Shown here one piece after another: positions 51,871 through 56,901 of a DNA stretch of 56,901 bases. The DNA is taken from contig DAOUBA010000085.1 of assembly GCA_034432855.1 (NCBI GenBank), forward strand, positions 1 through 56,901, read 5' to 3'. Position numbers and translations under genes: made by a program. This stretch comes from DAOUBA01 sp034432855. GTDB taxonomy: Bacteria; Chloroflexota; Anaerolineae; B4-G1. Within the stretch, counting starts at the first letter, position 1. Each line of letters starts with the position of its first letter. The notes under the pieces were generated by a model. That model was not told where the DNA came from. It was given only the letters and a program-made list of their open reading frames with translations, and did not search any database.

Positions 51871-52130
51871 CAGAGCTCCAATTGGGTAAAGAGCTCTTCA
51901 GCATCCTCGCACCGGACGATGTTCCGTCCGGCATCGGTGTCCTGAAAGGTCTGGATGGTGGTCGGATTAGGAATACGAATCGGGAAAGGCAAACCACGAT
52001 GGAGATAGACCTGGCGATAAAAGAGGGTAATGGCTTCGGTGGTGGTCAGGCCTAGTTGACGGAAGATGGCTTCCACTTCGGTTTTGAGGTTGGGTTCTAT
52101 ACGTGCGCGGATCATTGCAGCCTTAGACAT
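51870..52130 (-). CDS. DinJ/RelB-type antitoxin
   Basis: 86 aa. Ribbon-helix-helix N-terminus: IRARIEPNLKTEVEAIFRQL then GLTTTEAITLFYRQVYLHRG, and PFPIRIPN, the standard RelB/DinJ pattern. GGAGGGA upstream of the ATG. Expected to repress its promoter as a complex with the toxin. Confidence 0.92.
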   Translation of the reverse strand: MSKAAMIRARIEPNLKTEVEAIFRQLGLTTTEAITLFYRQVYLHRGLPFPIRIPNPTTIQTFQDTDAGRNIVRCEDAEELFTQLEL

Positions 52131-52147
52131 CGCTCCCTCCTATGATA

Positions 52148-52176
52148 ATTGTACCACATATGAGATACAAACGCAA
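52148..52176 (-). promoter_or_regulatory. Promoter of the DinJ/YafQ-type module
   Basis: Minus strand: TTGCGT (52176-52171), 17-nt spacer, TACAAT (52153-52148), 17 nt before the ATG. Confidence 0.6.
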
Positions 52177-52207
52177 GCCTGTCAAAATCGGCGGGAAGGA
52201 AAGGGCC

Positions 52208-53263
52208 TCAGCGCGACCAGCGCTCGTGGACGGGCGGCAGCGCCGGGAACGGCGCGTGTGGCTCGGCCTGGTACCAGTAGGCGACCGAAGCGATGTCGTC
52301 GGTGAGCGGCTGGAACGTGCGGTCGGGCCACCAGCCGAGCGCCTGGATGGTCACCTTGAGATCGCGCTTGAAGCGGATCGGGTCCAGCACATGCCAGCGA
52401 TAAAGGGCGTGGCGCGGCACCTCGCCCGGCTCCTGGCGGAAAAGCGGATAGCCCAGGAAGGGCGTCGAATAGGTCTGACCGTCGAAGCACCAGGCCCCGC
52501 CGACGTAGTCCTCCGTGCCGGTGCCGCAGATGGTGGGGTACTCGCCGTCGCCATCCATGTAGAACTTGACTTCGCCCTCGCCCCACCAGCCGTTGGACAT
52601 TTGCGTCCAGGCCAGGAATGTGCCCACATAGTGCCCCTGCCCGCGCACACCGTCCAGGATGACATGTTCGGGGTACTCGCGCCTTGTCTGCGAGCGGCGC
52701 CACTGGGCGTGGAAATAGGCCGCGTCTTCTGGTACCTGCGTCAGGCTGTAGGTGATCTGGTAGAAAAAGTACTGGATTGGCTCTGTGTGCTGGCTCTCGA
52801 TGGTGATGCGCGCGTGCCGGCGGAAGGGCATCGGCCAGTAGCAATTAAAGCCGCCCGACGGGTTCACGACGACCGGCAGCGAGTTGACGTTGGTGCGCAA
52901 CCCGTGGCCGTTGCAGAAAAAGTCACCCAGCGGCACCTCGACCGACGGTGTCTCCTCGTTGTCCCAGTGAAAGCGCAGGACGGTGCTGCGGTAGGCCTCC
53001 GGGGCGACGGTGATCCAGATGTGCTGGATGATGCCAGGGCCGGCGATGTCGGCGAGCGTGGTTACGGCGCCGACCGGCAGTTCCGGCAGACACGGGCTGA
53101 CCTTCCAGCCCTTGCCCAGACGCGAAGCGGGGTGCCCCTCGGCGGGCGGGATCATTTTCGCGCCGCCGCCCTTCTCGCCGGTGGGATTCTCGGCAGAGAT
53201 TGAGCGGGTCTCGGCGTCCGAAAGCAGCGGCAGGCTGCCCAAATCCAGGTTGAGCGCGTTCAT
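52208..53263 (-). CDS. DUF2961 / glycoside hydrolase family 172-like protein
   Basis: 351 aa. SISAENPTGEKGGGAK and GPGIIQHIWITV are DUF2961 hallmarks, then LRFHWDNEETPSVEVPLGDFF, FNCYWPMPFRRHARI, and GTGTEDYVGGAWCF. GH172 members act on fructose or arabinofuranose linkages; specificity here is unknown. No signal peptide. GGAGGT lies before the ATG. Third complete gene of the fucose-type cluster. Confidence 0.9.
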   Translation of the reverse strand: MNALNLDLGSLPLLSDAETRSISAENPTGEKGGGAKMIPPAEGHPASRLGKGWKVSPCLPELPVGAVTTLADIAGPGIIQHIWITVAPEAYRSTVLRFHWDNEETPSVEVPLGDFFCNGHGLRTNVNSLPVVVNPSGGFNCYWPMPFRRHARITIESQHTEPIQYFFYQITYSLTQVPEDAAYFHAQWRRSQTRREYPEHVILDGVRGQGHYVGTFLAWTQMSNGWWGEGEVKFYMDGDGEYPTICGTGTEDYVGGAWCFDGQTYSTPFLGYPLFRQEPGEVPRHALYRWHVLDPIRFKRDLKVTIQALGWWPDRTFQPLTDDIASVAYWYQAEPHAPFPALPPVHERWSR

Positions 53264-53288
53264 AACGAACCTCCGAATCTGTTCTTAC

Positions 53289-53354
53289 CACGAAGGACAC
53301 AAAGGACACGAAGTAGCCGATTCAACCTTTTATGCCCTTCGTGCCCTTTGTGGT
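53289..53354. repeat. Nonamer tract with an inverted partner
   Basis: Three CACGAAGGA-type nonamers at 53289-53313, whose complement is largely present at 53334-53354. Intergenic between the kinase and DUF2961 genes. Confidence 0.6.
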
Positions 53355-53361
53355 GAAGATG

Positions 53362-54873
53362 TCAGCCGGCCTGTTCCACCACCGCCAGCAGGCGGGTGTA
53401 GGCTTCGTCCCAGCCGTCGCTGCCGGATGGCTCATAGACTGTCATCTCGAAAGAATCGCGCACGACCCGGCGTCCTTCTTCCAATGACCCGACGTGGCCC
53501 AGGGCCATCAATTGGGCGATGGCGTTGCCGACAGCGGTGGCTTCGATCGGGCCGGTGATGACACGGCGACCGGTGGCGTCGGCGGTGAACTGGTTGAGCA
53601 GTCGGTTCTGTACTCCCCCGCCGACGATGTGCACCGGTTCCAGCCGTCGTCCCAGGATTTCCTCGATGCGCTCCAGCACCCGGCGATATTTGAGCGCCAG
53701 ACTTTCCAGCGCGCAGCGCACGATTTCTCCCTTGCTCTCCGGCACAGGCTGTCCGGTCCGTTGGCAGAAAGCGCGGATGCGGGCGGGCATATCGCCGGGC
53801 TTGAGAAAATCGGCGTGGTCGGGGTCAATGATCGAACGCAGCGGCGCGGCCTGCGCTGCCAGTTGCGTCAGGTCGTCATAGGAGAGTTCCTCCCCTTCGC
53901 GCGCCCAGGCGCGGCGACACTCTTGCACCAGCCACAATCCGGTCACGTTCTTGAGGAAGCGGAACGTGCCGCCGATGCCCCCCTCGTTGGTAAAGTCGTA
54001 AGCCAGGCTTTTTTCGTTGATCTCCGGTGTGGTCAACTCGGCGCCGACCAGTGACCAGGTGCCGGAACTGATGTAGGCAAAGTCCGGCCCCTGAGCGGGC
54101 ACTGCGGCGACCGCCGAGCCGGTATCGTGGCAGGCGGGGGCGATCACCGGGAGCGCACCTGCACCGACCTCCTCCGCAACGGTGGGCAAGAGTTCGCCCA
54201 GGATCGTACCGGGCGGGATGACCTCGGGAAAGATGTGGGTGGGAATCCCCAGCCGTTCGAGCAGAGGGTATGCCCACCCTCCCCTTGCCCCCCCCTGGGA
54301 GGGAGGGGAGGGACGCGGGTCATAGCACTGGGTGGTGGTGGCGATGGTGAATTCGCACACCTTGCGCCCGGTGAGCCAGTAGTTGAAGAGGTCGGGCATG
54401 GTGAGGAAGGTGGCGGCGATGTCGAGGGCGGGCGAGCGTTGGACGACCATGGCGAGCAGTTGGTACAGGCTGTTCAGCTGCATGAACTGGATGCCGGTCT
54501 GGGCAAAGATCTCGGCGCGGGGGACGCGGCGACAGGCTTCTTCGATCATGCCGTCGGTGCGGCTGTCGCGGTAATGGTAGGGGTTGCCGATCAGCACGCC
54601 ATCGCGGTCGAGCAGGCCAAAGTCCACCCCCCACGTATCCAGGCCGACGCCGGCCAGGGCCTTGTGCTCGCGCAGGGCGAGGGCGAGGCCGTGCCGGATC
54701 TCGCTCCACAGGCGCAGGACATCCCAGTGCAGGCCGTCGGGCAGGTGCACGGGGCCGTTGGGGAAGCGGTGGATCTCGGTCAGCCGCAGCCGTTGGCCGT
54801 CGAACCGGCCCAGCATCGCGCGGCCACTTTCGGCACCGAGATCGAGAGCGAGGATGGAAAGAGTCTTGAGCAT
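53362..54873 (-). CDS. FGGY carbohydrate kinase, rhamnulokinase (RhaB) type
   Basis: 503 aa. LALDLGAESGRAMLGRFDG, LDTWGVDFGLLDRDG, PACHDTGSAVAAVPA, YISSGTWSLVGAEL and VHIVGGGVQNRLLNQFTADA are RhaB-family motifs for ATP and sugar binding. Next to an L-fucose isomerase it most likely phosphorylates L-fuculose, though rhamnulose is possible. A palindromic repeat (54277-54312) adds ~12 in-frame residues after CYDPRP. Confidence 0.9.
   Translation of the reverse strand: MLKTLSILALDLGAESGRAMLGRFDGQRLRLTEIHRFPNGPVHLPDGLHWDVLRLWSEIRHGLALALREHKALAGVGLDTWGVDFGLLDRDGVLIGNPYHYRDSRTDGMIEEACRRVPRAEIFAQTGIQFMQLNSLYQLLAMVVQRSPALDIAATFLTMPDLFNYWLTGRKVCEFTIATTTQCYDPRPSPPSQGGARGGWAYPLLERLGIPTHIFPEVIPPGTILGELLPTVAEEVGAGALPVIAPACHDTGSAVAAVPAQGPDFAYISSGTWSLVGAELTTPEINEKSLAYDFTNEGGIGGTFRFLKNVTGLWLVQECRRAWAREGEELSYDDLTQLAAQAAPLRSIIDPDHADFLKPGDMPARIRAFCQRTGQPVPESKGEIVRCALESLALKYRRVLERIEEILGRRLEPVHIVGGGVQNRLLNQFTADATGRRVITGPIEATAVGNAIAQLMALGHVGSLEEGRRVVRDSFEMTVYEPSGSDGWDEAYTRLLAVVEQAG
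54277..54312. repeat. GC-rich palindromic repeat, copy 4, inside the kinase gene
   Basis: CCCTCCCC/GGGGAGGG arms with C- and G-rich filler, inserted in frame in the RhaB-type gene (SPPSQGGARGGW). Confidence 0.7.
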
Positions 54874-54915
54874 AGTCTCGAATCTCCAATCTCTGTGGAT
54901 CAGAGGGTTAGCGAA

Positions 54916-56727
<1,812 letters not shown>

Positions 56728-56781
56728 TTCGGTCCTCCTGAATCTTGGGGATTATTGATCTTCGTTAATTAAAAGGAACAA

Positions 56782-56901
56782 TTACAACTCCAGTCCAGCG
56801 TACCGGAAAAACGCGCGAAGCAACCATGTCTGCCCGCGCGTATTCTCAAGCGAGGTCCTGACCGCTTGCTGGAGATCATTCACATCCTCCGGAATGAAGT
56901 T
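56782..56901 (-). CDS. C-terminal end of an unidentified gene (partial)
   Basis: The minus-strand frame is open from the window edge to TAA at 56782-56784, 39 codons: NFIPEDVNDLQQAV near the edge, then TWLLRAFFRYAGLEL at the end. Too short to name. It lies 54 nt upstream of fucI on the same strand, so it may be the first gene of the cluster. Confidence 0.45.
   Translation of the reverse strand, partial: NFIPEDVNDLQQAVRTSLENTRGQTWLLRAFFRYAGLEL

Overview
The window is GC-rich, densely packed and bacterial. It most resembles a Chloroflexota (Anaerolineae-like) genome, an inference from family content and not from a marker gene: tandem DUF1670 proteins, GT39-type membrane glycosyltransferases with repeated C-terminal beta domains, CARDB/IPT surface proteins beside MacB-like ABC genes, MurJ and MurI. 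Chromosomal housekeeping genes (tRNA-Lys, murJ, murI, lipid genes) are mixed with toxin-antitoxin modules, low-complexity repeats and one CRISPR-like accessory cassette.

Layout. 0.1-5.9 kb (minus): secreted papain-type protease with a built-in chagasin-like inhibitor domain, a radical SAM protein, and a GAF protein flanked by two paralogous alpha/alpha-toroid proteins. 5.9-11.1 kb (plus): sugar operon of GH2 beta-mannosidase, SDR, ThuA-like protein and a cellobiose 2-epimerase-type enzyme. 11.3-12.8 kb: murJ. 13.1-18.8 kb (plus): Yip1-type membrane protein, ABC ATPase, CARDB surface protein and MacB/FtsX permease, with a VapBC-type pair inserted after the ATPase. 19.0-21.0 kb (minus): CAP-domain surface protein and murI. 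21.2-21.7 kb: Phd/RelE-type module whose toxin is frameshifted. 21.8 kb: tRNA-Lys(TTT). 22.0-24.5 kb: DUF456 protein, then a convergent ECF sigma/anti-sigma pair. 24.7-29.0 kb: second ECF sigma factor with an anti-sigma domain fused to an alpha-2-macroglobulin-like polytopic membrane protein, broken by a CCAA tetranucleotide tract. 29.1-30.7 kb: two DUF1670 genes, the first frameshifted. 30.9-36.1 kb: a RAMP cassette of a multi-RAMP fusion, a zinc-ribbon protein and a Cas6-like protein, with no Cas10, Cas1/Cas2 or array in view. 36.2-41.8 kb: DUF4349 lipoprotein, lactate permease family protein, GT39-type membrane protein. 42.0-51.5 kb (plus): lipid kinase, acyltransferase, NAD-dependent epimerase, lytic transglycosylase, metallo-hydrolase, two small paralogous membrane proteins, GNAT-like protein, MFS and DUF401 transporters. 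51.6-52.1 kb: DinJ/YafQ-type module. 52.2-56.9 kb (minus): GH172/DUF2961 protein, RhaB-type kinase, L-fucose isomerase and the end of one more gene.

The strongest candidate for an undescribed system is the RAMP cassette. Its large protein has the order RAMP, long helical segment, RAMP, RAMP, which recalls the single-chain type III-E effector Cas7-11, but its partners differ. Second is the ECF sigma plus anti-sigma/alpha-2-macroglobulin locus, where loss of one CCAA unit would restore a single reading frame, as expected of a slippage switch. The window also holds many heptamer, octamer and tetramer tracts, several inside genes, and a set of apparently leaderless promoters in front of envelope genes.
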